This document shows, in pieces, positions 1 through 7,646 of a stretch of 64,000 nt of DNA. Below the pieces are notes generated by a model. The model had not been told where the DNA came from. It did no database searches and saw nothing but the letters and a program-made list of their open reading frames with translations. Source of the DNA: Dyella sp. SG609 (lineage in GTDB: Bacteria > Pseudomonadota > Gammaproteobacteria > Xanthomonadales > Rhodanobacteraceae); assembly GCF_012275375.1 (NCBI RefSeq), contig NZ_JAAZQJ010000001.1, forward strand, positions 248,001 through 312,000, in the 5' to 3' direction. The position numbers and the translations under genes were made by a program. Numbering within the stretch: the first letter of the stretch is position 1; the number at the start of each line of letters is the position of its first letter.

Positions 1-2
1 TG

Positions 3-476
3 GCCGAATGCCGCGACGAGGACATCGAGCTGATGAAGTCGCTGCAGGCGCTGCTGGCGGAAGGCGAGGTGGACATGACGCTGTTCTTCCGCGCGCTGTC
101 CGAGGTGGATCCCTACCTGCCGTCGCTGGACCCGCTGCGCCACGCCTTCTACGGCGAGGCCGGCCTGTGGCGCACCGATGCCGGCTTCCAGGCCTGGCTG
201 GCGCAGTACACCGCGCGGCTGGTGGAGGACCCGCAGACGCGCGAGGCGCGCCGCGCGCTGATGCACGGCGTCAATCCGCGCTACGTGCTGCGCAACTACC
301 TGGCGCAGGAAGCGATCGACCGCGCGGAGCAGGGCGACTACGCCGGCATCCACGAACTGCTGGACGTGATGCGCCATCCCTACGACGAGCAGCCGGGCCG
401 CGAACGTTTCGCGCAGAAGCGGCCGGACTGGGCGCGGGAGAAGGCGGGCTGTTCCATGTTGTCGTGCAGTTCCTGA
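3..476 (+). CDS. selO: Protein adenylyltransferase SelO (YdiU), C-terminal part
   Basis: This is the last 157 residues of a SelO/YdiU pseudokinase-fold enzyme, which transfers AMP from ATP to Ser/Thr/Tyr of target proteins and is linked to redox stress. The frame is open to the window edge, so the kinase-like core lies outside. The visible part has the family's conserved C-terminal block ([15 protein letters not shown], then NPYDEQPG-like HPYDEQPG) and ends in the hallmark GCSMLSCSS. The CxxxxC there corresponds to the redox-active Cys (selenocysteine in animal SelO). Reading starts in phase at base 3. It ends inside a 12-bp hairpin. Identification is strong because the tail is diagnostic. 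Confidence 0.93.
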   Translation, partial: AECRDEDIELMKSLQALLAEGEVDMTLFFRALSEVDPYLPSLDPLRHAFYGEAGLWRTDAGFQAWLAQYTARLVEDPQTREARRALMHGVNPRYVLRNYLAQEAIDRAEQGDYAGIHELLDVMRHPYDEQPGRERFAQKRPDWAREKAGCSMLSCSS

Positions 477-495
477 CCTTCCGGGTCAGGAACTG
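467..495. repeat. Perfect 12-bp hairpin over the selO stop codon
   Basis: CAGTTCCTGACC (467-478) is followed by a 5-nt loop and its exact complement (484-495). The selO stop TGA (474-476) lies in the left arm. No T-run follows, so it is not a classical intrinsic terminator. It may stabilise the 3' end of the mRNA or act as a weak terminator. Confidence 0.55.
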
Positions 496-594
496 ACCTG
501 CCATGGCGGCGTGCCGCGTCGCTTCGCCGGCCGGCGAAACGACGGCGCGCGAAAGCGATCAAGCTGACGGGCAGTTCCCCACGAGGCCCGTCGC

Positions 595-1566
595 ATGTCC
601 CTGCTGCTCGCCATCGGCCTGTCCGCGCTCTCCGCCATCCGCACGTACGACCTGCCTGCGGGCGATGGCCAGCACGTGGCGCTGCATTGCATCGAGCCGG
701 AAGGTCCGGTCCGCCACGCCGCCTTGTTCGTGCACGGCGCCAGCTTTCCCACCATGCTCGCGGCCGGTTTCGAATTCGCACCGGGCGATTCGTGGATGGC
801 CTTCATGGCGCGCCGCGGCTTTATCTCCTGCGGGCTGGATTTTCTCGGCTTCGGCGCATCCTCGCGCCCGCCGGCGATGGCCGGTGCCGCCAATGCGGCG
901 ACGCCGGTGACGCGCGCGCCGGAAGCCGCGCGGCAGATCGCGCTTGCGATGCAGGAGCTGCGCGGCAAGCGCCATCTGGACGTCCATCTGATCGCGCATT
1001 CCTGGGGCACCATTCCCGCCGCCGAATACGCCGCCGAGCATCCCGGCACGCTGGTTTCACTCACCTTGTTCGGACCGGTGGTGCCGACCGGTGCCGCCGA
1101 CAAGCCGGACACCACCGCGTGGTGGAGCATCACCGCGCAGCAGCGCTACCGGCAGCTGCTGTTCGAGCAGGTGCTGCCGAAAGACCTGCGCCTGATCGAG
1201 CCGACGGTGACGCAGCGCTGGGCCGCGGCATTCGATGCCTCGGTGCCGAAGCTGCGCGGCGACGCGCCGGATGCGCTGCGGATTCCTTCGGGGCCGGGCG
1301 CCGATATCGCCCAGGCGCAGGGCGGCCGCTATCCCTATGACGCGGCCAGCATCGCGGCACCGGTGTTCGTGGTGTACGGCGACTACGACACGGTGGTGAA
1401 CGACGCCCAGGCGGCGGACTTCCTGCGCCGCTTCAGCGCCAGCCCGCTGGTCTGGCGCCTGCGTATCGACCACGGCACGCATGTGCTGCACCTGGAGCGC
1501 TATCGCCGTTCGCTCTACCGCAGCGTCGCCGCGTTTATCGATGCGGCGGAAGAGGCGAAGCCGTGA
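595..1566 (+). CDS. Alpha/beta-fold hydrolase
   Basis: A 323-residue alpha/beta hydrolase of unknown substrate. The oxyanion-loop region is LFVHGASF (about residue 46), the nucleophile elbow is AHSWGT (Ser near 139, in place of the usual GxSxG first Gly), an acid candidate lies in VYGDYDT (about 263), and the catalytic His is in DHGTHVLHLE near the C-terminus. The N-terminus has a short hydrophobic stretch (MSLLLAIGLSALSA) that could be a weak signal or anchor. The start ATG follows GAGG-type bases at a loose distance. The stop TGA overlaps the GTG start of the next gene, so the two are probably translationally coupled. The family also contains esterases, haloperoxidases and C-C hydrolases, and I cannot choose among them. 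Confidence 0.85.
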   Translation: MSLLLAIGLSALSAIRTYDLPAGDGQHVALHCIEPEGPVRHAALFVHGASFPTMLAAGFEFAPGDSWMAFMARRGFISCGLDFLGFGASSRPPAMAGAANAATPVTRAPEAARQIALAMQELRGKRHLDVHLIAHSWGTIPAAEYAAEHPGTLVSLTLFGPVVPTGAADKPDTTAWWSITAQQRYRQLLFEQVLPKDLRLIEPTVTQRWAAAFDASVPKLRGDAPDALRIPSGPGADIAQAQGGRYPYDAASIAAPVFVVYGDYDTVVNDAQAADFLRRFSASPLVWRLRIDHGTHVLHLERYRRSLYRSVAAFIDAAEEAKP

Positions 1567-1922
1567 TCGCGGTGATCTTCGAAGCGTGGCCGGCGCAAGG
1601 CTGCCGCGAAACGTATCTGGATATCGCCGCCGAGTTGCGGCCCTTGCTGGACGGGATCGACGGCTTCGTGTCGATCGAACGCTTCGAGAGCCTGGCCGAA
1701 CCGGGCAAGCTGCTTTCGTTGTCGTTCTGGCGCGATGAAGAAGCCGTGGCGGCGTGGCGGCGGCAGGAAGCGCATCGCACCGCCCAGGCCGAAGGCCGGC
1801 ACGGAGTTTTGCGCGACTACCGCCTGCGCGTGGCTGGCGTGCTGCGCGACTACGGCTTGGATAATCGTGGGGAGGTGCCGGAGGACAGCCGGCGGTATCA
1901 CGGGGCGGTGACGCGGCTATAG
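1563..1922 (+). CDS. Antibiotic biosynthesis monooxygenase (ABM) domain protein
   Basis: A 119-residue protein whose whole length fits a dimeric alpha/beta-barrel ABM fold: MIAVIFEAWPAQG at the start, a central block with FVSIERFES and LLSLSFWRDEEAVAAWRR, and a conserved HRTAQAEGR. ABM proteins include cofactor-free monooxygenases, haem-degrading enzymes and stress proteins. It starts at GTG 1563, overlapping the hydrolase stop (GTGA), so it is likely co-translated with it and perhaps acts on a related small molecule. The substrate is unknown. Confidence 0.85.
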   Translation: MIAVIFEAWPAQGCRETYLDIAAELRPLLDGIDGFVSIERFESLAEPGKLLSLSFWRDEEAVAAWRRQEAHRTAQAEGRHGVLRDYRLRVAGVLRDYGLDNRGEVPEDSRRYHGAVTRL

Positions 1923-2090
1923 CCGGCGCGGGCATTAGGGGGCTCAATTGTTGAGGCCTGAGTATCCATCTGTCGCGTTTTTCTGGAAGAGGCGTCGATT
2001 CGTATTTGTTGGTACTGAGGCCTATCTAAGGTGAGCCTGACCCAGACGGTTGTGCTGGGTCGGGCCAATCCTTAAATGAGGTCATCACCT

Positions 2091-3512
2091 ATGAAATGGC
2101 GATATGTTTCCTGGGTACATTGCGTCGCAATCATTTTTTCGTGCGCTTTCGCGGGCGGAGTTCGCGCGCAGGCTTATTACCATGATGGCGGGGAGTTGCC
2201 GCAGCGCGCGGATTGGATGAAGCAGCTGGCGGACACCACGCGTCTGTCCGAGATGAGCATTCCAGGTACGCACGATTCGGCGGCTTTCAAGAATGGCGGC
2301 GATATCGTTCTCACGCAATCGTTGACTATTACCCGGCAGTTGAACGGGGGTATACGTTTCCTGGATCTCAGGGTGCGCCATATCAATGATGTTTTCGCGA
2401 TGCATCACGGCCCCGTCTACCAGGGGGCGATGTTCGGCGACGTGCTGGGTGAGATGATCGATTTCCTGCGCCGGCATCCTTCCGAAACTATTGTCGCCCG
2501 CCTGAAGCAGGAGCACGATCCTGCTGGAAACACGCGCTCCTTCGAGCGGACTTTCAAGTCCTACTACGATCCGAACCGGCATTGGTTCGCCAGTCCTGGC
2601 GAGAACAACCCAACGCTGGGAGCGTTGCGCGGAAAGATTCTGATCCTCGCCGATTATTCGCGCTCCGATTTCAGCTATGGCCGCAACTACAGCGGGCTGA
2701 GTATTCAAGATGCTTATTCGGTTTCGACGAACTGGGATCTTTATGACAAATGGGAGAAGGTGAAGAGTCATCTCGGAAAGTCCGCCGAAGATCGCAGCGG
2801 CAGCATCTACCTCCATTATCTGAGTGCTTCCGGAGGAGCCTTCCCCTACTTCATAGCCAGCGGCAAATCTTCACCGGAAACCCATGCCCCCCAGCTGGTC
2901 ACGGGACGCACTACGATTGGAGCCTGGGCGGATTCATGGCCGGACTTTCCGCGAACTGCCTGCCTTGGCACCTGGTGCACGATCGAATTTCTGGGCACCA
3001 ATGGGTTGACCGTCAATTATTTGAAAGGCAAGTCATGGAGTGGGCTAGGCATCGTGGCAGCGGACTTTCCTGGCCCGGATCTGATCGGAGCGCTTGTTCG
3101 GGCTAATCCCCATACACGCCTGAATCGGATCGAGCAGGTATCGACGGGACGGTGCATCGACGCGGAAGGGACGCTGAGGCCGGGCGGCACCTTGCAGCTG
3201 ATGCCTTGCCGTCAGGATTCCGCGCAGGACATCAGGATCGATGACCTCAGCATGGCAGTAGGCGGAACATCGAGCCGGCTATGCATGGACATCCGTTCGG
3301 GCATCGTAACGGATCATGAGTCCGTGATCCTTTACGAATGCCATGGGGATACCAACCAGCAGTGGGTGACGCGCGAGGATGGCCGCATCGAGAGTCAGCG
3401 CCGATCGCTGTTCCTGCAATCCATGTGCCTGACCGTCGAAGGATTTCCTTCGCGCCTCACGGTGCGCCCGTGCGGGATTGGAGGGGGCGACCAGATCTTT
3501 GCCGTCAAGTGA
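2091..3512 (+). CDS. Secreted phosphatidylinositol-specific phospholipase C-like protein with C-terminal ricin-type lectin domain
   Basis: A 473-residue secreted protein. Residues 1-26 form a signal peptide (KWRYVS, a hydrophobic run, GGVRA-QA cleavage). The PI-PLC X domain follows: SIPGTHDSAAF (catalytic His about 61), RFLDLRVR, and MHHGPVYQG (second catalytic His about 106), as in bacterial PI-PLCs. From about residue 345 there is a beta-trefoil-like tail with repeated CxD and QxW signatures (GRCIDAEG, LQLMPC, CMDIRSG, NQQWVTR), probably binding carbohydrate. I chose ATG 2091 because TGAGG (2077-2081) lies 9 nt upstream; an in-frame ATG at 2076 lacks a ribosome site. G+C is visibly lower than in the neighbours, with many A/T-ending codons, suggesting recent transfer. 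Likely substrates are host or microbial phosphoinositides or GPI-like lipids (inference). Confidence 0.88.
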   Translation: MKWRYVSWVHCVAIIFSCAFAGGVRAQAYYHDGGELPQRADWMKQLADTTRLSEMSIPGTHDSAAFKNGGDIVLTQSLTITRQLNGGIRFLDLRVRHINDVFAMHHGPVYQGAMFGDVLGEMIDFLRRHPSETIVARLKQEHDPAGNTRSFERTFKSYYDPNRHWFASPGENNPTLGALRGKILILADYSRSDFSYGRNYSGLSIQDAYSVSTNWDLYDKWEKVKSHLGKSAEDRSGSIYLHYLSASGGAFPYFIASGKSSPETHAPQLVTGRTTIGAWADSWPDFPRTACLGTWCTIEFLGTNGLTVNYLKGKSWSGLGIVAADFPGPDLIGALVRANPHTRLNRIEQVSTGRCIDAEGTLRPGGTLQLMPCRQDSAQDIRIDDLSMAVGGTSSRLCMDIRSGIVTDHESVILYECHGDTNQQWVTREDGRIESQRRSLFLQSMCLTVEGFPSRLTVRPCGIGGGDQIFAVK

Positions 3513-3580
3513 GCCTATAAAACGTGGGCACTGAATGGTGGCCGGGCCGGGTTTGCTATTCGAATCCGGCCCGCTCCAGC

Positions 3581-4018
3581 TCAGCGCAAGCTGGCCTCGA
3601 TAAACCGCCGCAGCTGCGTTGCCGTCGTTGCACCGATCTGCCGTGCGGTCTCGTTGCCGCTGCGAAACACCAGCAAAGTGGGAATGCTCTGCACCCTATA
3701 GCGCTGCGCGAGATCCTGCTGGGCATCGACATCCACCTTGGCGAAGCGCACTTTCGGTTCCCACTGTTGCGCGGCCTCGGCGAACACCGGCGCGAAGCTG
3801 CGGCATGGCGCGCACCAGGTCGCCCAGAAATCCACCAGTACCGGCAGGTCGCCGCGCAAAGCCACCTTGTCGAAGCGCGCGGCATCCAGCTCCATCGCCC
3901 GGCCTTCGAACAGCTTCTGCTTGCAATGGCCGCAGGACGGCTTGTCGGCCAGCCGCTCCGTCGGCACGCGATTGAGCGAGCCGCAGTGGGGGCAGGGGAC
4001 ATCGGTGGTGGCGGACAT
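3581..4018 (-). CDS. trxC: Thioredoxin 2 (TrxC)
   Basis: A 145-residue cytosolic thioredoxin that reduces protein disulphides. It has the TrxC-specific N-terminal zinc site (CPHC at 9-12 and CGHC at 29-32), then the thioredoxin fold with WCAPC at 68-72 and the cis-Pro loop SIPTLL. The zinc site separates it from Trx1. The active site is WCAPC rather than the usual WCGPC, the change being in the second position between the cysteines. The start at 4018 is preceded by CGGAG; an in-frame upstream ATG at 4075 would run into the divergent neighbour's leader and has no ribosome site. TrxC genes are often OxyR-regulated, but I see no clear site here. Confidence 0.95.
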   Translation of the reverse strand: MSATTDVPCPHCGSLNRVPTERLADKPSCGHCKQKLFEGRAMELDAARFDKVALRGDLPVLVDFWATWCAPCRSFAPVFAEAAQQWEPKVRFAKVDVDAQQDLAQRYRVQSIPTLLVFRSGNETARQIGATTATQLRRFIEASLR

Positions 4019-4056
4019 GGCAGACTCCGGCGGTCGGATTCGACGCGAAGATAGCG

Positions 4057-4536
4057 ATGGCTGCAACGAAAGCAAGCACCGGCAGTATCGGCATGCGGGT
4101 CCTGCGCCTGGCCGGCGTGCTGTGGACGTCGCCCAACACTGCGCTGGGCCTGCTGGCCGGACTATGCTGCCTGATGGCTGGCGCCAGGCTGCGCTGGCGC
4201 GGCGCCGAACTGGCGCTCACCTTCGTCCGCGTGCCATGGCGCGGACGCGGTGCGCTGACCCTGGGCAACGTCATCCTGTACACCGGCGACGAACTGGATA
4301 CGCCCTGTCTCACCTACGCCCATCGCGCCGGCCGCGGCGCGGAAGCGCCGGTGTCGCTGGCCGCGCACGAACGCGCCCACGTCTACCAGTACATGCTGCT
4401 GGGGCCGCTGTTCCTGCCGCTGTACCTGCTGTGCGGCGGCGTCAGCGTGCGCAATCCGTTCGAGCGCGCCGCCGACCGCTATGCGCGCGACGGCGGCGCC
4501 TCCTGGTGGCCCTGGGTCAAGACAGCTACGGCTTAA
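4057..4536 (+). CDS. Small membrane protein with HExxH motif (conserved hypothetical)
   Basis: 159 residues. There is a hydrophobic segment at about 16-42, a polar middle, then HERAH at 104-108 followed by a second hydrophobic stretch (YMLLGPLFLPLYLL, 110-125) and FERAADRYARDG (135-146). HExxH followed about 28 residues later by ExxAD-like residues is the layout of a gluzincin zinc site in which the last Glu is the third ligand. Activity is inference; I know this block only as a conserved uncharacterised family. The gene starts 38 bp from the divergent trxC start. A later ATG at 4093 (MRVLRLAG) is a possible alternative. Its end overlaps the end of the convergent exporter gene by 4 bp. Confidence 0.72.
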   Translation: MAATKASTGSIGMRVLRLAGVLWTSPNTALGLLAGLCCLMAGARLRWRGAELALTFVRVPWRGRGALTLGNVILYTGDELDTPCLTYAHRAGRGAEAPVSLAAHERAHVYQYMLLGPLFLPLYLLCGGVSVRNPFERAADRYARDGGASWWPWVKTATA

Positions 4537-5948
4537 AGCGGGTAGCGCACCACCAGGTTGATGCTGTTGTTCCAGTAGCCGGAGCCGCCATTGCTGGCCG
4601 AGGCGGCGGAGCTGCGCCCCAGCTGCAGGTCGAGGCGGCCGTTGCCGGGCAGGCGCCCTTGCAGCGAGAGGCCGACGGTGTAGATGCCGGCGCTGTTGCC
4701 GTCGATCACCTGCCGCCCGCCCGACACCACCGCGCGCAGCTTCCATTCCGGATTGATGCTGTACACGCCGACCAGGCCGAACTGCCCCGAGCGGTAATTG
4801 CGCGGATTGAAATACACGCCGTGGCTCGGTTCGCTGCTGTGGAAGATGCGGCCGGAGAACTCGGCGCCGATCGCCGCGCGGGTGCCGGGAAGGTCGTAGG
4901 GGCTGAGCAGCACGCGCAGCACGCCGCCGTCGCGATGATTGCCGTCGTTGAAGTTCTGCCGGTAATAGGTGGGCAGCACGTACAGCCGTGGCGCGGGACG
5001 CACGCTGACGCCGGCGCTGAACAGGTTGTAGAGCAAGTGATGGTCGATGGCGGTGTCGGTCGGCACCGGCGCGCGCTCGGCACCGGCGCTGAAGCTGAAG
5101 ACGTCGCTGGGCTGCAGCGTCCAGTCGGCGTTGCCCTGCAGGTAATGCCAGCCGTTGGCGCGGCCCGGGCCCGCGTGCAGGTTGACGGTGTTGTCCTCGC
5201 CCACGCGCAGCTGCGCGGTCAGCGAGAGGTCGTCCATGCGGCGCGAGCGGCCGTCGTGGTCCAGGTGCGTGGTGCCGGCGGCGACGCCCCAACGCTGGCT
5301 GAAGTCCTCGCTGGACGAGGGCGCGAAACGATAGGCCGCGCCGAGGCGCCAGGTATCCAGGCCGTCGCTGTCGTGGCTGTAGCCGAAGCCGCCTTCCAGC
5401 TGCGCGGCGCGGTTGAAGGCGACGTCGTCCTTGAGCAGGCGGTATTGCGTGCCGACGTAGCCGGCGGCATCCGGCGCGGGCGCGGCATCGAGATACGGCT
5501 GGCCGCGGTCGAGCCAGCCCAGCGCCTGTTCGGCGCGCAGCAGTTCCACCGTGGGGCGGGTCTGGCTCATCGCATACGGCGCCACCAGGGCGCGTGCCTC
5601 GCGCGGGTAGTCGCGTGCATTCAGTGCCTGCGCCAGGCCGGTGGAGGCGGCCTGGCGCGCGGCGTCGTCCGGCGCCGCGTCGCGGGCGATGCGGAAGGCG
5701 CGGTCGGCGGCGGCGTAGTCGCCCAGCCACAAGGTGGACTGGCCCAGGCCCATGGCGGCGGCGTAGCGCTCCTCGGGCGAGCCTTGGCCGGCAAGCGCGG
5801 CGGCGAAATGATCGCGCGCCTGCGCGGGCTGGTTGGCGGCGATCGCCGCGCGGCCGGCGCGCAGTTCCGCCGCGGGCGCGGCGGCCTGCGCGTGCAGCGC
5901 CGCGACGGGCGCGAGCGACAAGGCGAACAGCAGGCGTGGCGCGTTCAT
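4533..5948 (-). CDS. PgaA-like outer-membrane polysaccharide exporter (TPR plus beta-barrel)
   Basis: 471 residues with a signal peptide (MNAPRLLFALSLAPVAALHAQA). Residues about 25-200 are alanine-rich TPR-like helices (RAGRAAIAANQPAQARDHFAAAL and repeats of that register). From about 215 the sequence turns into alternating aromatic/polar strands typical of an outer-membrane barrel (GGFGYSHDSDG, LYVLPTYYRQNF), ending in NSINLVVRYPL with a terminal-strand pattern. This matches the architecture of PgaA/HmsH exporters, though shorter than the roughly 800 residues of E. coli PgaA. Its ATG overlaps the stop of the upstream glycosyltransferase (ATGA), so the two are co-translated. It likely passes the polymer made by that enzyme across the outer membrane. 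Confidence 0.75.
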   Translation of the reverse strand: MNAPRLLFALSLAPVAALHAQAAAPAAELRAGRAAIAANQPAQARDHFAAALAGQGSPEERYAAAMGLGQSTLWLGDYAAADRAFRIARDAAPDDAARQAASTGLAQALNARDYPREARALVAPYAMSQTRPTVELLRAEQALGWLDRGQPYLDAAPAPDAAGYVGTQYRLLKDDVAFNRAAQLEGGFGYSHDSDGLDTWRLGAAYRFAPSSSEDFSQRWGVAAGTTHLDHDGRSRRMDDLSLTAQLRVGEDNTVNLHAGPGRANGWHYLQGNADWTLQPSDVFSFSAGAERAPVPTDTAIDHHLLYNLFSAGVSVRPAPRLYVLPTYYRQNFNDGNHRDGGVLRVLLSPYDLPGTRAAIGAEFSGRIFHSSEPSHGVYFNPRNYRSGQFGLVGVYSINPEWKLRAVVSGGRQVIDGNSAGIYTVGLSLQGRLPGNGRLDLQLGRSSAASASNGGSGYWNNSINLVVRYPL

Positions 5949-7345
5949 TTGGTCCCCCAGCGCTTGCGCAGCTTCAGCAGTTCGGACGCATAGCCCAGCA
6001 CGCAGCCCGGCTGCAGCACGATGCCGTAGAACAAGGTGTACACCAGCAGCCCCAGCGGGTTGTGGCGCACCTTCAGGCCCTGCGCGCGGAACATGCGCGA
6101 CTGGATGAAGAACATCAGGTAATTGACCAGGCCGGCCATCGGCAGCACCAGCAGGGTCATCGGGCCGGCCAGCCAGTAGATGCCGAAGCAGGCCAGCACC
6201 AGTCCCGGAATGAAGACCAGGGTGTAGACCAGGTCCATGTACGGAAACAGCAGGTTCCACCAGATGAAGAGCGTGCTCATGCGGCGCTGGAACAGCAGCG
6301 CGCCATGTTCCTTGAACGCTTCGATCAGGCCGCGCGACCAGCGCTGGCGCTGGCGGATGAACTGGCGGAAGGTGGCCGGCGCATTGGTGAACGCCACCGC
6401 GTCCTCGCAATAGCCCACGCGGTGGCCCATGCGCAGGATCGCCCAGGTCAGCACGATGTCCTCGCCCACGTCCTCGGGCCAGCCGCCGGCCTGGCGCAGG
6501 ATGTCGGTGCGGTACAGCGAGAACGCGCCCTGCGCCACCAGGGTGCCCTGGAACAGGCTCTGCAGGCGCTTCACCGCGGCGATGCCGTGGAAGTAATCCC
6601 ACTCCTGCATGCGCGTGATCAGGTTCTGCCGCGAATTGCGCACCAGCACGGCGCCCGCCACCGCGGCGGTGTTCGGCGGATCGCTGAGATAGCGCTCGAC
6701 CAGCCGGCGCAGCGCGTGCTTGTACAGATAGGAATCCGCGTCCAGCGTGATGGTCAGCGGCTGCGTCGCATGGCGCAGGCCGACGTTGAGCGCGTTGGCC
6801 TTGCCGCCATTGCACTTCAGGTCGATCACGTGCAGCCAGGGATGGCTGACGCTGCGCAGCCGGTCCATGGTGCCGTCGGTGGAGCCGTCGTTGATCACGA
6901 TCACTTCCAGCGTGCCGCCGTAGTACTGGCGCTCGATGCTGGCGATGGTGGAGAGGATGGAGTCCTCTTCGTTGTACGCGGCGACCAGTACGGTGATGCC
7001 GGGCAGTTCGGCGTCGGACACGTAGCGGCGCACCGGGCGGCGGTCCATCAGCAGGCCGAACACCAGGAAGGCGTTCATGAAGCCCGGCAGGATGGCGATG
7101 CCGAAGATCATAATCATGGCCAGCACGTTCCCTTCGACCGCGGCCAGGTCGTGCAGCCAGCGGCGCGCCAGCAGGTACGACACGATCGACCAGGCCAGCG
7201 CCAGCGCGACGGTGAGCGCGAACTTCAGGCGCACCGAAAGGTAGTAGCGGCGGTGCCGTTCGCCGTCGGCGGGCCTGGCCGGCGCGGATTCCAGCGGCGG
7301 CAGCGGCCGCGGATAGCTGGACCAGTCTTGTGCTTGCGTGCTCAT
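5945..7345 (-). CDS. Membrane family-2 glycosyltransferase, PgaC/HasA-like polysaccharide synthase
   Basis: A 466-residue processive beta-glycosyltransferase that would polymerise a UDP-sugar and extrude the chain through the inner membrane. Two N-terminal membrane segments (about 41-62 and 73-100) precede the GT2 domain: NDGSTD at 152-157, DAD at 202-204, GED at 294-296 (catalytic base Asp) and QRQRW at 332-336, the full D,D,D,QxxRW set of processive synthases. Several C-terminal membrane helices follow. The start at 7345 has GGGGA upstream. The nearest family by eye is PgaC (poly-beta-1,6-GlcNAc), but cellulose- or hyaluronan-like products cannot be excluded. No deacetylase (PgaB) or PgaD partner is encoded nearby. 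Confidence 0.85.
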   Translation of the reverse strand: MSTQAQDWSSYPRPLPPLESAPARPADGERHRRYYLSVRLKFALTVALALAWSIVSYLLARRWLHDLAAVEGNVLAMIMIFGIAILPGFMNAFLVFGLLMDRRPVRRYVSDAELPGITVLVAAYNEEDSILSTIASIERQYYGGTLEVIVINDGSTDGTMDRLRSVSHPWLHVIDLKCNGGKANALNVGLRHATQPLTITLDADSYLYKHALRRLVERYLSDPPNTAAVAGAVLVRNSRQNLITRMQEWDYFHGIAAVKRLQSLFQGTLVAQGAFSLYRTDILRQAGGWPEDVGEDIVLTWAILRMGHRVGYCEDAVAFTNAPATFRQFIRQRQRWSRGLIEAFKEHGALLFQRRMSTLFIWWNLLFPYMDLVYTLVFIPGLVLACFGIYWLAGPMTLLVLPMAGLVNYLMFFIQSRMFRAQGLKVRHNPLGLLVYTLFYGIVLQPGCVLGYASELLKLRKRWGTK

Positions 7346-7646
7346 AGGCTTTCCCCTGGGTGGCTCCCGCGGGCAAAGGCATCCCGGCCCCTGCCGGCAT
7401 GGCGCCGGAGTGGAACGTGTCGCTGTTCGATAAAGGCGGTCCCGCTGCGTGCTGTCGGCGGGCGTCGATCCCGGTGTTTCGCTGGATAGGCGGCAAAAGC
7501 TATGCCACGCGTGGCATGGCAAAAATATTTAAGTAAAACAAATGATTAGCTTTGAACCCCTGGCGCGGAATCCTGAACGGGATGCGAAAATTGTTTGCGC
7601 CAGGTCACAAAACGTCAGGGCCTGACTCGGCCTAAAGAGATAGGCC
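7346..7646. other. Intergenic region upstream of the exopolysaccharide operon
   Basis: This 301-base gap holds the promoter region of the synthase/exporter pair. It contains an A/T-rich block at about 7520-7560, unusual in this genome, and next to it a perfect 16-bp palindrome (7502-7517). On the minus strand TTCAAA and TTTACT/TACTTA-like hexamers can be read upstream of the palindrome, but spacing is poor (about 15 bp). No convincing gene is seen. Confidence 0.5.
7502..7517. promoter_or_regulatory. Perfect 16-bp palindrome, candidate operator
   Basis: ATGCCACGCGTGGCAT is identical to its own reverse complement. It lies about 155 bp upstream of the synthase start, directly downstream (in the operon's direction) of the A/T-rich promoter-like block. 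A site at this place would suit a dimeric regulator. Which regulator is unknown. Confidence 0.5.

Noticed and set aside
3543-3571. Hairpin between the PI-PLC gene and trxC as an intrinsic terminator
   Set aside because: A stem of about 10 bp with one G-T pair can form, but there is no T-run on either strand.
3738-5993. 751-codon open frame on the plus strand opposite the exporter gene
   Set aside because: It overlaps three well-supported genes in other frames, has no family motifs and an Ala/Arg/Gly/Val-rich composition typical of antisense frames in high-GC DNA.
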